From positions 1-34,230 of the forward strand of contig CADCVE010000057.1 in assembly GCA_902806065.1 (NCBI GenBank): a DNA stretch of 34,230 nt. Reading direction: 5' to 3'. This stretch comes from an uncultured Rubrobacteraceae bacterium. GTDB taxonomy: Bacteria > Actinomycetota > Rubrobacteria > Rubrobacterales > Rubrobacteraceae. This document shows positions 15,064 to 23,891 of this stretch, piece after piece; positions within the stretch are counted from its first letter, which is position 1, and each line of letters begins with the position of its first letter. Under the pieces are notes generated by a model that was not told the DNA's origin, ran no database searches, and saw only the letters and a program-made list of their open reading frames with translations. Made by a program: the position numbers and the translations under genes.

Positions 15064-17496
15064 CTAAAACTTTACCTCTACCGTCATCTCCCCAGCGCTC
15101 TCCGCCATCCGCACCGTGATCCTCCCGTTTGCCTCCTCATAGTCCCAGTCCGCCTCCTCACCGTTCACCGAAACATTATCGGGACGGGTGTTCACGCCTC
15201 TTAGCTCTAAATGCACTGATTCTCTCCCGGGAGCAAAAGAGCCTTCGCGTTCGGTCAGCCTGACCGCGATGCCACCTCTCAGGACCTCACAGACGATGCT
15301 TCGACGGGCGTATTCGCCGTGCTCGTAGGCGAAGCCGTTACCGGCGTCTTCGTAGAGGTTGGATTCACCCGTGCCGTTGGACGGGTGGATAAGGATCGTC
15401 AAGGGGTCGGCGGGGCGCTCGCCGACGTAGTTCATCTCGGGCCACAGGGGGATGGCGGTGTTGGCGCGGACGTAGATTGCCGGTTCCCCCAGTGGTGCGT
15501 GGGCGAGGATATGAGCTGGCCCTTCTAGATTCTCGCCGGTCCAGTAGTGGGACCAGGTGCCGTGCGGAAGGTAGACGTAACGGTGTTCGATGCCGGGGCG
15601 AGTGATCGGGGCGACGAGGAGGGCGTCGCCGAGCAGGAACTCGTCGTCCATCGTGTAGGTCGTCTCGTCGTCCGGGTACTCGAAGAGGAGGGGCCGGAGG
15701 ATGGGGGCGCCGGTGCGGTGGCACTCCTCAAAGAGGGTGTAGAGGTACGGGAGGAGGCGTTGCCTGAGTTGTATCATCTTGCGGCACACCGACTCATACG
15801 GCTCGCCAAAGGCCCACGGCTCCTGATTCCTGGAACCCTTGATCGAGTGGTTGCGGCAGAACGGCTGAAATACCCCGAACTCCGTGAAGCGCGCCAGAAG
15901 CTCGCCGTCGCAGTCGTCGAAGAAGCCGCCCACGTCTACCCCGGCCCATGCGACTCCGGAGAGACCCATGTTCTGGAGCTGGGGCATGCTCATCCAGATA
16001 TGCTCCCACCACGAGGAGTTGTCCCCGGTCCACTGTAAGGCGTGCCTCTGCAGCCCCGCGTACCCCGCGCGGGTGATGACGAACGGTCGCTCGTCCGGGC
16101 GCAGCCTTAGCAGGCCCTCGCGTACCGCGCGCGCCATAAGGGAGCCGTAGGTGTTGTGGATCTGCCCGTGCAGTTTCGGCTCGTCGCCGCCCCCCGGATG
16201 AACGACCTCGTTTGGGAGCGTGGACCCGAATGGCACGAAGAGCGAGGGCTCGTTCATGTCGCACCAGATCCCGGCTACACCAACATCGAGGAGCGCCCGG
16301 TGGTTCTCTCCCCACCACGCCCGCGTCTCCGGGTTCGTGAAGTCCGGGAAGGCGCACATCCCCGGCCACACCACGTTGTGGTACTCATCGCCCTCGCTGG
16401 TCTTGCAGTACAGGTCCCGCGCCCGCCCCTCGACGTAGACTGGATAGCTCTCGTCTATCTTTACGCCCGGGTCGACGATGGTGACGACGTTGAAGCCCTG
16501 TTCCCGCAACTCGGCCAGTAACTTCTCCGGCTCGGGGAAGCGTTCCTCGTTCCAGGTGAAGACGCGGTAGCCGTCCATGTAGTCGATGTCGAGGTAGAGG
16601 GTGTCGCAGGGGATATCGCGCTCGCGGAAGTTCCGCGCGATCGCGCGTACCTCATCGGCCGTTTCGTAGCTGTACCGGCACTGCTGGTTGCCTAAAGTCC
16701 AGAGGGCGGGCATCGGGGTCCGGCCGGTGAGTTCGGTGTAGCGGTCGAGGACTTCGCGCGGCGTAGGGCCGCAGAAGACGTAGTAGACGACGTTCCCGCC
16801 CTCGGCGCCGTAGTAGGCGAGGTCTGCCCTCTCGTGGGCGAGGTCGAACTCGACGCGGTGAGTATTGTCGAAGAACAGACCGTATGCTCTGCCACCGGTT
16901 ATGGAGAGCACTAACGGCACGGAGGCGTAGATGTTCTTGAAGGAAGCGGTGTGGCCCGGCGGCGGGTCCACGTTCCAGAAGACCTGATATGAGCCGGTCT
17001 TGTCCAGGCCGCTGGTCCGCTCGCCGCAGCCGAAGTACCGCTCGCCCCCCTCGTGCCTCTTGTACAGCCGCACGGGGTTGCCCAGAGGCGCAGAGAAGAC
17101 GTCCGCGCCCGGCTGCTTCACGACGCCCATCCCCAACTCCTCGTCGTCGGCGCAGAACTCGCGGCCTGATGCGTCGGTGAAGCTTACGCGCAGCGGGTCC
17201 AGGGCGATATGGGCGGTCGCGGAGCCGGTGGAGAGCGTTAGAGTACCGTTCGCGGTCTGAATATCCGCTACCAGCGGCTCCCAGTCTTCTTTCGCTATCG
17301 CTTCTGAGCCGTAGCGAGGCGTCCGGTTTTCGGGGAACATTCCGACGCGGAAGAGGTCCGGGGCGAGGGCGGTTATCTCGACGGTCGTAGAGCCCGCCTG
17401 GAGGCGCGCACTCCGGTCGCCGTGGTCCTTTAGCTCAGCTTTGCCTAGTGGCTCGTAGGCTCGAACGTCTGGCGGGTTCTCGAAGATCTCAGCCAA
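15064..17496 (-). CDS. GH31 family alpha-glucosidase
   Basis: About 810 residues, with no signal peptide, so likely cytoplasmic. The GH31 nucleophile motif is WCDMNEPSLF and the acid/base region is QWTGDNSSWWEH; GVAWAGVDVGGF follows, as in alpha-glucosidases. An N-terminal beta-sandwich precedes the barrel. The enzyme should release glucose or xylose from alpha-linked oligosaccharides. The open frame reaches 17610, but TTG 17496 is preceded at nine bases by GGAGG (17506-17510) and gives MAEIFENPPDV, a sensible beginning. It lies between the MFS gene (88 bases upstream) and the hydrolase, forming an apparent sugar-use operon. Confidence 0.92.
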   Translation of the reverse strand: MAEIFENPPDVRAYEPLGKAELKDHGDRSARLQAGSTTVEITALAPDLFRVGMFPENRTPRYGSEAIAKEDWEPLVADIQTANGTLTLSTGSATAHIALDPLRVSFTDASGREFCADDEELGMGVVKQPGADVFSAPLGNPVRLYKRHEGGERYFGCGERTSGLDKTGSYQVFWNVDPPPGHTASFKNIYASVPLVLSITGGRAYGLFFDNTHRVEFDLAHERADLAYYGAEGGNVVYYVFCGPTPREVLDRYTELTGRTPMPALWTLGNQQCRYSYETADEVRAIARNFRERDIPCDTLYLDIDYMDGYRVFTWNEERFPEPEKLLAELREQGFNVVTIVDPGVKIDESYPVYVEGRARDLYCKTSEGDEYHNVVWPGMCAFPDFTNPETRAWWGENHRALLDVGVAGIWCDMNEPSLFVPFGSTLPNEVVHPGGGDEPKLHGQIHNTYGSLMARAVREGLLRLRPDERPFVITRAGYAGLQRHALQWTGDNSSWWEHIWMSMPQLQNMGLSGVAWAGVDVGGFFDDCDGELLARFTEFGVFQPFCRNHSIKGSRNQEPWAFGEPYESVCRKMIQLRQRLLPYLYTLFEECHRTGAPILRPLLFEYPDDETTYTMDDEFLLGDALLVAPITRPGIEHRYVYLPHGTWSHYWTGENLEGPAHILAHAPLGEPAIYVRANTAIPLWPEMNYVGERPADPLTILIHPSNGTGESNLYEDAGNGFAYEHGEYARRSIVCEVLRGGIAVRLTEREGSFAPGRESVHLELRGVNTRPDNVSVNGEEADWDYEEANGRITVRMAESAGEMTVEVKF

Positions 17497-17584
17497 AGCT
17501 CTCGTCCTCCCTCTTGTCGCCTGCCTCTGTGGCGCGGTTTGCTCCGTTCCCGCAGAGCACCTTACACTGTTTCCGGTTTTGCCG

Positions 17585-18745
17585 TCAGGTTTTCGGGGAC
17601 TCCTTCGCATCCGCGCCGCCGACGGTTCGGGCGAGCACGATGATGGCGGCGCTTAGCAAGACGATGACGTAGAGGGCCGCGCCGAGGCCGAGGGCTTCGG
17701 CGATCAGGCCGATAGTAGGCGGCCCGACCAGGAAACCGAAGTACCCGGCGGTGGATACGGCGGCGAGGGCGGGTCCGGCTGCCATGCCTTTCGTACGCCC
17801 GGCGGCGCTGAGAGCTGCGGGGAAGATGATCGAGAACCCCGCACCCGCGCAGGCAAACCCGGCGAGCGCGATATACGGCTCCCCGATCGCTAGCGCGACC
17901 CCGAACCCTACGGCCGCTAAAGCGCCCCCGAGCCGGACGAGCCGTGCAGGCCCGAGGCGCTGCGTGAGCCCGTCGCCAAAGAGACGACCGAAGGCCATCG
18001 CGAGCGAGAACGCCGCGTAACCAGCGGCGGCAAATCCGGGGCCGGTCTCCAGCGTACCCTCCAGGTAGACCGCGCTCCAGTCGGCCATTGCGCCCTCTCC
18101 AAGCAGCACGCAGAAGGAGATGATCCCAAGCCCCAGGAGTGCCCGGGTGGGGCGGGCAAAGGCTGGCGCGCCCTGGCTGCCCGCGTCGGCGCTCGCTGGC
18201 AGAAGGGAGCCGTAAGCGGCGAGGGCGGCGGCTGCCGACAGCACGGCGACCGCGGAGAAGTGGGAGAGTAAGCCGAGCCCCAGAGAGGCGACGATGCCGC
18301 CGCTCGCGGCGCCGGCGAGACCGCCGAAGCTAAATGCGGCGTGGAAGGAGGACATGATCGGACGCGCGTATCCCTTCTCGACCGTGACGGCCTGAGCGTT
18401 CATGGAGACGTCGAGCGCCCCGACGGCGATACCGGCCATTACCAGCGCCGCGAAGAGGAGCGCCAGGTTCGGTGCTAATGCCAGCGGTACAAGCACCAGG
18501 GAGACGAGCATCGCCGTCACTCCTACAACGGGACGGCTGCCTAACCGCGAGACGAACCAGCCCGCGAGCGGCATGGAGACCAGTGCCCCGACAGCAAGTC
18601 CCAGCAACGCCAGCCCCAGCAACCCCTCGCTCAAGGCTAACTTCTCCTGAATGGCTGGTATCCGCACTACCCAGCTCGCGAACCCGAACCCGTTGAGAAA
18701 GAAGATCGCAAGTACCGCCAACCGGGCCGCCCGGAATTCCACCAT
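17585..18745 (-). CDS. MFS transporter (fucose-permease/FucP-YbjJ-like)
   Basis: About 386 residues with twelve hydrophobic segments. The first membrane segment reads FLNGFGFASWVVRIP, typical of the YbjJ-like subgroup of sugar/efflux MFS proteins; the loop motif is FVSRLGSRPVVG. ATG 18745 has a GGGAGAAGG site upstream and starts directly before the first membrane segment, so the longer frame to 18829 is rejected. Placed first in the operon with the GH31 glucosidase, it may import the glucoside, an inference from position. Confidence 0.83.
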   Translation of the reverse strand: MVEFRAARLAVLAIFFLNGFGFASWVVRIPAIQEKLALSEGLLGLALLGLAVGALVSMPLAGWFVSRLGSRPVVGVTAMLVSLVLVPLALAPNLALLFAALVMAGIAVGALDVSMNAQAVTVEKGYARPIMSSFHAAFSFGGLAGAASGGIVASLGLGLLSHFSAVAVLSAAAALAAYGSLLPASADAGSQGAPAFARPTRALLGLGIISFCVLLGEGAMADWSAVYLEGTLETGPGFAAAGYAAFSLAMAFGRLFGDGLTQRLGPARLVRLGGALAAVGFGVALAIGEPYIALAGFACAGAGFSIIFPAALSAAGRTKGMAAGPALAAVSTAGYFGFLVGPPTIGLIAEALGLGAALYVIVLLSAAIIVLARTVGGADAKESPKT

Positions 18746-18811
18746 TGCCCCTTCTCCCTGACGCGTACCTGCCACTGAAATCTCTCCTCCGCGACGGTGA
18801 GGTGTAAGGCC

Positions 18812-18870
18812 GCCGGTGCAGGCTACCACGGCCAGGCCGGCACCGGCATCGTGCGTGTCCCGATCGCACG
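18812..18870. promoter_or_regulatory. Two inverted repeats in the divergent MFS / MOSC intergenic region
   Basis: GCCGGTGC (18812-18819) is repeated inverted as GCACCGGC (18840-18847), and CGTGCG (18850-18855) as CGCACG (18865-18870). They lie in the roughly 220-base gap between the MFS start (18745) and the MOSC remnant (18969). Spacing and symmetry fit operator sites for a regulator of the glucosidase operon, but no regulator gene is adjacent. Confidence 0.4.
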
Positions 18871-18968
18871 GAAGGACGTGTTGATAGCGGGTGATCCTGA
18901 TTGTGGTTATGGTACAGGTCGTCGATCCAGAGGGAGGATTTCACCAGGCCATGCAAGAGAGTGAAGAG

Positions 18969-19435
18969 ATGACTACGTGGAGAGGCATCGTGGTCTCGAT
19001 CCACGTTACGGGCGCGGCGGGCGAGCCGATGTGTACCATGGGGGAGGTTCGTGCGGTAGCGGGTAGGGGACTGGAGGGCGCCGGTACCACGAGGGGAAGA
19101 ACTTCTACTCCTACTACGGCGGGCCGGAGCGTGAGGTGACGTTCATAGAGGAGGAGACCATGGAGTCCTTGAGGCGAGATCACAAGCTGGAGCTGGCGCC
19201 CGGGGAGGCCAGGCGCAACGTCGTTACCAGGGGAACGCCGCTGAACCATCTGGTCGGCAGAGAATTTCGCGTGGGCGAGGCGGTTCTACGCCACGTAGAG
19301 CTGTGCGAGCATCTAGTGAATGCTACCGGCAAGAAGAGCTTGCTCCCAAACCTGATCCACAGGGGCGGGCTGTACGCGCAGGTGTTGGCTAGCGCGGAGA
19401 TCCGTACGGGCAATGAGATCGAAGAGGTGCGCTGA
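18969..19435 (+). pseudogene. Frameshifted MOSC domain gene
   Basis: From ATG 18969 the frame reads MTTWRGIVVSIHVTGAAGEPM and GEVRAVAGRGLEG, a short MOSC protein. At 19080-19082 one base is missing relative to the expected GLEGDRYH; shifting frame restores RYHEGKNFYSYYGG and continues through IEEETMESLRRDHKLELAPGEARRNVVTRG to the stop at 19435. The region normally reading CEPC-x-HL is CEHL here, so about three residues including the second, functionally important cysteine are lost. The frameshift could be a sequencing error, but the missing cysteine supports real decay. Its stop overlaps the ATG of the oxidoreductase. Confidence 0.78.
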
Positions 19436-20454
19436 TGCTCCGGCTAGCCATCCTGAGCTTCTGGCACGTACACGCCTACGACTACGCTCGGGAGGCCGAA
19501 AACCACCCCGGCGCGGAGGTCGTGGCCGTGTGGGACGAGGTCCCCGCGCGAGGCCGGGCGGAGGCCGAAGAACGCGGGACGCGCTTCTATGAGGACCTCG
19601 ACGAGCTGTTGTCCCAGCCGGAGATAGACGGCGTGATCGTAACGACTCCCACAGGCGCTCATCGCAACGTGATACCCGCCGCGGCCAAAGCGGGCAAGCA
19701 CGTCTTCACGGAGAAGGTCATAGCGCCCACTCTGCCCGAGACGGAGGAGATCGTCGCCGCCGTAGACCGCGCGGGAGTCGTGCTCTTCGTCTCGTTGCCT
19801 CGGCTCTACGCTGGCTACACCCGGGCCATAAAGGAGATCATCGATGGCGGCATGCTCGGGGACGTGACGTACCTTCGCGTCCGCGTCTCGCACGATGGCG
19901 CTTTGAGGACGGAGCGGAACCCCGAAGGTTGGCTGCCGTCCCATTTCTTCGACAGGGAAGAGGCCGCGGGGGGCGTGCTCACCGACTTTGGCTGTCACCC
20001 TCTGTACCTGATCCGCTACTTCCTCGGCATGCCCGGGAGTGTGAGCGCGAGCTACGGGCACATCACCGGCCGCGAGGTCGAGGACAACGCGGTCGTAACG
20101 CTACGCTACCCGAGCGGCGCTCTCGGAGTTGCGGAGGCTACCTTCGTCGGAAGGTACTCTCCCTTCGAGATCGAGGCGCACGGTACCAGAGGCAGCCTCC
20201 TGTTCGGTGTACCGGACCGCTCTCTCAGGCTTCGCGGCGAGAGGATTCCGGGCGGAGAGGAAGGCTGGGTTGTCAAAGAAGATCTACCGCTGGACCTGCC
20301 GTCTCCCTTCGAGCAATGGGTAGATCACGCCCGGCACGGGACACCCGCGGACGAGAACGTCCGGATCGCCACGGACCTCAGCGCCCTCGTAGAGGCGGCC
20401 AACCGCGCGGCTGTGGAGTCCCGGGACGAAAAGCCGAAAGCCGCCGGCGTCTGA
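19435..20454 (+). CDS. Gfo/Idh/MocA family oxidoreductase
   Basis: 339 residues. The N-terminal Rossmann domain begins RLAILSFWHVHAYDYA, contains VIVTTPTGAHRNVIPAAAKAGKHVFTEKVIA (written with the nucleotide-binding TPTGAH and the family EK pair) and is followed by the GFO_IDH_MocA C-terminal domain with TDFGCHPLYLIRYFLG, where the histidine is the usual catalytic candidate. The family performs NAD(P)-dependent oxidation or reduction of sugars, inositol and similar compounds. ATG overlaps the stop of the MOSC remnant by one base (TGATG), so translation was once coupled. It converges with the cyclodeaminase gene 14 bases away. Confidence 0.9.
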   Translation: MLRLAILSFWHVHAYDYAREAENHPGAEVVAVWDEVPARGRAEAEERGTRFYEDLDELLSQPEIDGVIVTTPTGAHRNVIPAAAKAGKHVFTEKVIAPTLPETEEIVAAVDRAGVVLFVSLPRLYAGYTRAIKEIIDGGMLGDVTYLRVRVSHDGALRTERNPEGWLPSHFFDREEAAGGVLTDFGCHPLYLIRYFLGMPGSVSASYGHITGREVEDNAVVTLRYPSGALGVAEATFVGRYSPFEIEAHGTRGSLLFGVPDRSLRLRGERIPGGEEGWVVKEDLPLDLPSPFEQWVDHARHGTPADENVRIATDLSALVEAANRAAVESRDEKPKAAGV

Positions 20455-20468
20455 CAAATAGCCCGCTG

Positions 20469-21419
20469 CTAGAAGTCGATCTCCCGTCCCACGTTCTGCT
20501 CCCGCGCCCGGTCGTAGACGATGCGGGCGGCGGCCATGTCCTCCAGCGCCAGGCCCTGGCTGGCGAAGAGGGTTATGTCCTCCGCGCTCCGGCGTCCGGG
20601 AACCTGACCTGCGATGATCTGCCCCAGTTCACGCACGGCTTCGGGCATTACGGCGCCGGTCTCCAGGCCCATGAGGAGGTTACCGGCCTCCAAGCCTAGC
20701 TCCTCGCGGGAGTCCACGGTTACGAGGCTGGCGCGCTTGACTACGTCGCGGTCGATCTCACGCTTGAACAGGAAGTTCGAGCCCGCGGCATTGACGTGGG
20801 TTCCTGGCCGGAGCCACTCCCCGTGCAATACCGGCTGCGAAGACGCGGTTACCGTTACTACGATGTCCTGGGCCGCCGGCTCCTCGGGCGAATGGGTGGT
20901 CTCTATCTCCAGCCCCAGCCGCTCGCTCATCTTATCGGCGAACGCCTTGCGCGACTCTTCGGTGCGGGTGTGGACTACGACGCGGTCCAGCTTTCTCACG
21001 GCGGCTATCGCTTCTAGCTGGCTCTCGGCCTGCCAACCCGCACCGTAGATGCCTAGAGTGTTAGCGTCTTCGCGGGCGAGGTATTTGGTGGCGACGCCGC
21101 TCGCGGCGCCCGTGCGGAGTTGGCCGAGCTTGTCCGACTGCATGATGGAGAGCAGCTCGCCGGACACCGGGTCGAAGAGCATCGTGTAGAAGCGGGCGCC
21201 AGTGCTGGCGACCGTGTAAGCCTTTAGTCCTAGAGCCCCGATATCCGGCGCTCCGGCGAACATTACGTTCAGGCCGCTTCCGGATAGGCCAACGCGGCGG
21301 CGGGCGCGGTTCGTGGCGCGGCCCTCTGCGTGCTGGCGAAGTATCTCCTCGACCGCGTCCAGGGTGGATGCCATGTCGAGGAGGTTCTCGACCTCGTTCT
21401 CTGTCAGGAGCAGGGTCAT
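20469..21419 (-). CDS. Ornithine cyclodeaminase / mu-crystallin family protein
   Basis: 316 residues, the family's normal size. The NAD-binding motif is LGIYGAGWQAESQLEAI, and the dimer/substrate region has SDKLGQLRTGAASGVATKYLA. Members deaminate ornithine to proline, or act as alanine or lysine/arginine dehydrogenases, so the name is a family call rather than a proven reaction. GGAGGAG lies six bases before ATG 21419. The membrane protein gene ends 34 bases upstream on the same strand, so the two are probably co-transcribed. Confidence 0.9.
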   Translation of the reverse strand: MTLLLTENEVENLLDMASTLDAVEEILRQHAEGRATNRARRRVGLSGSGLNVMFAGAPDIGALGLKAYTVASTGARFYTMLFDPVSGELLSIMQSDKLGQLRTGAASGVATKYLAREDANTLGIYGAGWQAESQLEAIAAVRKLDRVVVHTRTEESRKAFADKMSERLGLEIETTHSPEEPAAQDIVVTVTASSQPVLHGEWLRPGTHVNAAGSNFLFKREIDRDVVKRASLVTVDSREELGLEAGNLLMGLETGAVMPEAVRELGQIIAGQVPGRRSAEDITLFASQGLALEDMAAARIVYDRAREQNVGREIDF

Positions 21420-21453
21420 ACGTTCTCCTCCCTACGAAGTTGTACGTGTACTC

Positions 21454-22155
21454 TCATCGCGCCGGTTGCCTGGCCGCGCGAGGGCCGCCGACGAGCCCGA
21501 TGAGCATGAGCACCGAGACCACCGCGACCCAGAGCATCCCCACCAGGGCGGCGAGCAAGGGTACGAGAAAGTGTAGCAGCGCGAGGAGCGCCACCGCGAA
21601 ACCGGCCAACGCCAACCACCGGGGTAGAACGCCGGTCTCGAGCGCTACAAGTGAGGTGGCGCTTACCATCGCCGCCGTGCCTAACTGGCAGAAATGGTAC
21701 AACCACGTGGCGAGCGCCAGCGTCAGAAAGACGAGTTGAGCATCTGGCTCGAAGTCCAAAAAGCGGCCCAGGGTCGCCGGGTAGGAGATCTCGACTGCTA
21801 CCCCCGCCCACGCGAGCGTTACAAACACCACTCCCCCCGCCAACGCGACGGAGGAGAACCACCCCGCCTCTTCCTCGGCGCTTCGCAGTACGCCGTGCAG
21901 CGCTCCCAGGAACCACACGAAGAAAAAGGCGGCGAAGATGCTTAGGGTTCCATTGAAGAAGAGGAACGTCGCCACTTCATCGAAGTAGGCGGCTACGCCC
22001 TGTTCGTTGGAGGCGGGATCCGGCGCGTCCGGGGTACCGACGATGTACGCGGGGATAAACAGAATCACGTACAGGAGGCCGCTGATCCCGCCGAGCCGTG
22101 CCGCCCTGTCCGTAGTTTGTCGGCCTCCTGACTGTTCACTCACCCTCCGACGCAT
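21454..22155 (-). CDS. Polytopic membrane protein, DUF4386-like
   Basis: 233 residues with about six hydrophobic segments, starting near residue 20 (LGGISGLLYVILFIPAYIVG) and ending with LVGMLWVAVVSVLMLIGLVGG. The N-terminal GISGLLYVI and the topology resemble DUF4386/DUF4149-like proteins, but this assignment is by eye. No catalytic motif is visible. GGAGG stands eight bases before ATG 22155. It is divergent from trpG. Confidence 0.7.
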   Translation of the reverse strand: MRRRVSEQSGGRQTTDRAARLGGISGLLYVILFIPAYIVGTPDAPDPASNEQGVAAYFDEVATFLFFNGTLSIFAAFFFVWFLGALHGVLRSAEEEAGWFSSVALAGGVVFVTLAWAGVAVEISYPATLGRFLDFEPDAQLVFLTLALATWLYHFCQLGTAAMVSATSLVALETGVLPRWLALAGFAVALLALLHFLVPLLAALVGMLWVAVVSVLMLIGLVGGPRAARQPAR

Positions 22156-22272
22156 AGGTCTGCCTCCTTACCGCTTGCCTCCAACGCCGGAGCATACTAA
22201 ACGTGGCCGAGGGCCCGTGCAAGAAAGCTCAAACAACCGCGTCCGGCGAAAGCTGTCGCCTCGTTCTCTGGT

Positions 22273-22281
22273 TGCTACAAT
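22273..22281 (+). promoter_or_regulatory. Extended -10 promoter of trpGDC
   Basis: TGC-TACAAT (22273-22281) lies ten bases before ATG 22292, giving a leader of only three or four bases. A small inverted repeat GGCGA/TCGCC (22245-22249, 22256-22260) sits at the -35 region and could be an operator. There is no leader peptide with Trp codons, so classical attenuation is unlikely here. Confidence 0.5.
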
Positions 22282-22291
22282 CCTGGGAATC

Positions 22292-22855
22292 ATGCGGGTT
22301 CTACTTATAGACAACTACGACTCCTTTACGTACAACCTCGTCCAGTACCTCGGGGAGCTCGGGGCCGAGGTGCTCGTGCGGCGCAACGACGAGGTCTCGC
22401 CGGAGGAGGTCGCAGAACTCCACCCGGACAGGATCGTCATCTCGCCCGGCCCCTGCACGCCGAACGACGCTGGGGTCTCCTTGGAGATTATAGAGAAGGC
22501 CCCAACCGGGGTACCGGTACTCGGCGTGTGTCTCGGCCATCAAGCTATAGGGCAGGTTTACGGTGGGAAGGTCGTGCGCGGGGAGCCGGTGCATGGCAAG
22601 ACCGCGAAGATACTGCACGACGGCGAGGGGGTCTACAAGGGACTTCCGCAGGGCTTCGAGGCAACGCGGTATCACTCGCTCGTTATCGAGCCGGAGTCCA
22701 TGCCGGAGTGTCTGGTGGTCACGAGCCGAACCGGAGACGGCGTAATAATGGGTGTCAGGCACAAGGAACTGCCGGTGGAGGGTGTGCAGTTCCATCCGGA
22801 GAGCGTCCTCACGGGCGATGGCAAGGGCCTCTTGAAGAACTTCCTGGAGGGTTAG
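22292..22855 (+). CDS. trpG: Anthranilate synthase component II (glutamine amidotransferase) TrpG
   Basis: 187 residues. Provides ammonia from glutamine to TrpE. The class-I amidotransferase triad is evident: nucleophile Cys in GVCLGHQAIGQ, and His and Glu in GVQFHPES. The start LLIDNYDSFTYNLVQYLGELG is the family's usual N-terminus. The frame is open to 22007, but ATG 22292 with its close -10 box is clearly the start. The trpG product could also serve PabB in folate synthesis, as in many bacteria; no pabB is in the window. It is five bases from trpD. Confidence 0.95.
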   Translation: MRVLLIDNYDSFTYNLVQYLGELGAEVLVRRNDEVSPEEVAELHPDRIVISPGPCTPNDAGVSLEIIEKAPTGVPVLGVCLGHQAIGQVYGGKVVRGEPVHGKTAKILHDGEGVYKGLPQGFEATRYHSLVIEPESMPECLVVTSRTGDGVIMGVRHKELPVEGVQFHPESVLTGDGKGLLKNFLEG

Positions 22856-22859
22856 GCCC

Positions 22860-23891
22860 TTGCTGCGGGAGACCCTGAGAAAAGCCGCGGCTGGTGAGGT
22901 TCTCCCGGCGGGGGAGGCCGAGCGTTCGCTAGAGGAGATCATGTCGGGCACCGTAAACCCGGCGGTGACGGCCGCGCTGTTGACGGCCCTGCGGATGCGG
23001 GGCGAGTCGGTAGGGGAGATCGTCGGCTTCGCCCGCGCCATGCGTCACTTCGCCGAAAAGGTCGAGGCACCTGAAGACGTAGTGGATACCTGCGGCACCG
23101 GGGGTGATGCGAAGGGCACGATCAACGTCTCCACGGCGGCGGCCTTTGTAGCGTGCGGTGCGGGCGTCGTGATCGCCAAACACGGCAACCGGGCCGCCAC
23201 GAGCCAGGCTGGCTCCGCGGACGTCCTGGAGGCATTAGGCGCCGAGATAAGCCTCGGGCCAAAAGAGGTCGGCCAGTGTATAGAAGAGGTCGGCATCGGC
23301 TTCATGTTCGCCCGCACCCACCACCCCGCGATGCGTCACGTCGTGCCCGTCCGCGCCGAGCTTCCGTTCCGAACCATCTTCAACCTCCTCGGTCCTCTGA
23401 CCAACCCGGCCGGGGCCAGACGGCAACTCGTCGGTGTCTTTCATGCTGATTACGTGCGGGTGGTGGCCGAGGCTCTGCGGGAGCTCGAGGCGGAGAAGGC
23501 GCTGGTAGTGCATGGGGCTGACGGGCTCGACGAGATCACCGTCACCGGCCCCACCCTCGTCGCCGAGGTCTCGGGCGGTGAAGTCTCGGAGTACGAGATC
23601 TCCCCGGAACAGTTCGGCCTGAAGATCCACGCTCCGGACGGCTTGCTCGGCGGCGACGCTCACCTGAACGCGCGCGTACTTCGGGGTGTCCTCTCCGGCG
23701 AAGAAAGCGGCGCCGCGCGCGACGTGATCCTGCTGAACGCCGGCGCTGCTATATATGTCTCCGGCAAAGAGAGCCTCGAAGAAGGCATCCGCCTCGCCGA
23801 AGAGTCGATCACGAGCGGGGCCGCCGAGAAGGCTCTCGAAGACTTCGTCCGCGCAACCCGCCGCCTCGCGGGCGTCGGAGGAGCTACGTGA
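22860..23891 (+). CDS. trpD: Anthranilate phosphoribosyltransferase TrpD
   Basis: 343 residues. Transfers phosphoribosyl from PRPP to anthranilate. The PRPP-binding signature is DTCGTGGDAKGTINVST, followed by KHGNRAATSQAGSADVLEALG and the RAELPFRTIFNLLGPLTNPAG loop, all standard. Start TTG 22860 has GGAGGG about ten bases upstream, inside the trpG end. Its stop overlaps the trpC GTG (GTGA), implying coupling. Confidence 0.95.
   Translation: MLRETLRKAAAGEVLPAGEAERSLEEIMSGTVNPAVTAALLTALRMRGESVGEIVGFARAMRHFAEKVEAPEDVVDTCGTGGDAKGTINVSTAAAFVACGAGVVIAKHGNRAATSQAGSADVLEALGAEISLGPKEVGQCIEEVGIGFMFARTHHPAMRHVVPVRAELPFRTIFNLLGPLTNPAGARRQLVGVFHADYVRVVAEALRELEAEKALVVHGADGLDEITVTGPTLVAEVSGGEVSEYEISPEQFGLKIHAPDGLLGGDAHLNARVLRGVLSGEESGAARDVILLNAGAAIYVSGKESLEEGIRLAEESITSGAAEKALEDFVRATRRLAGVGGAT

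Noticed and set aside
22007-22291. Open frame in front of trpG as a leader peptide for Trp attenuation
   Set aside because: No cluster of Trp codons, no start with ribosome site near trpG, and a -10 box lies between; it is chance read-through.
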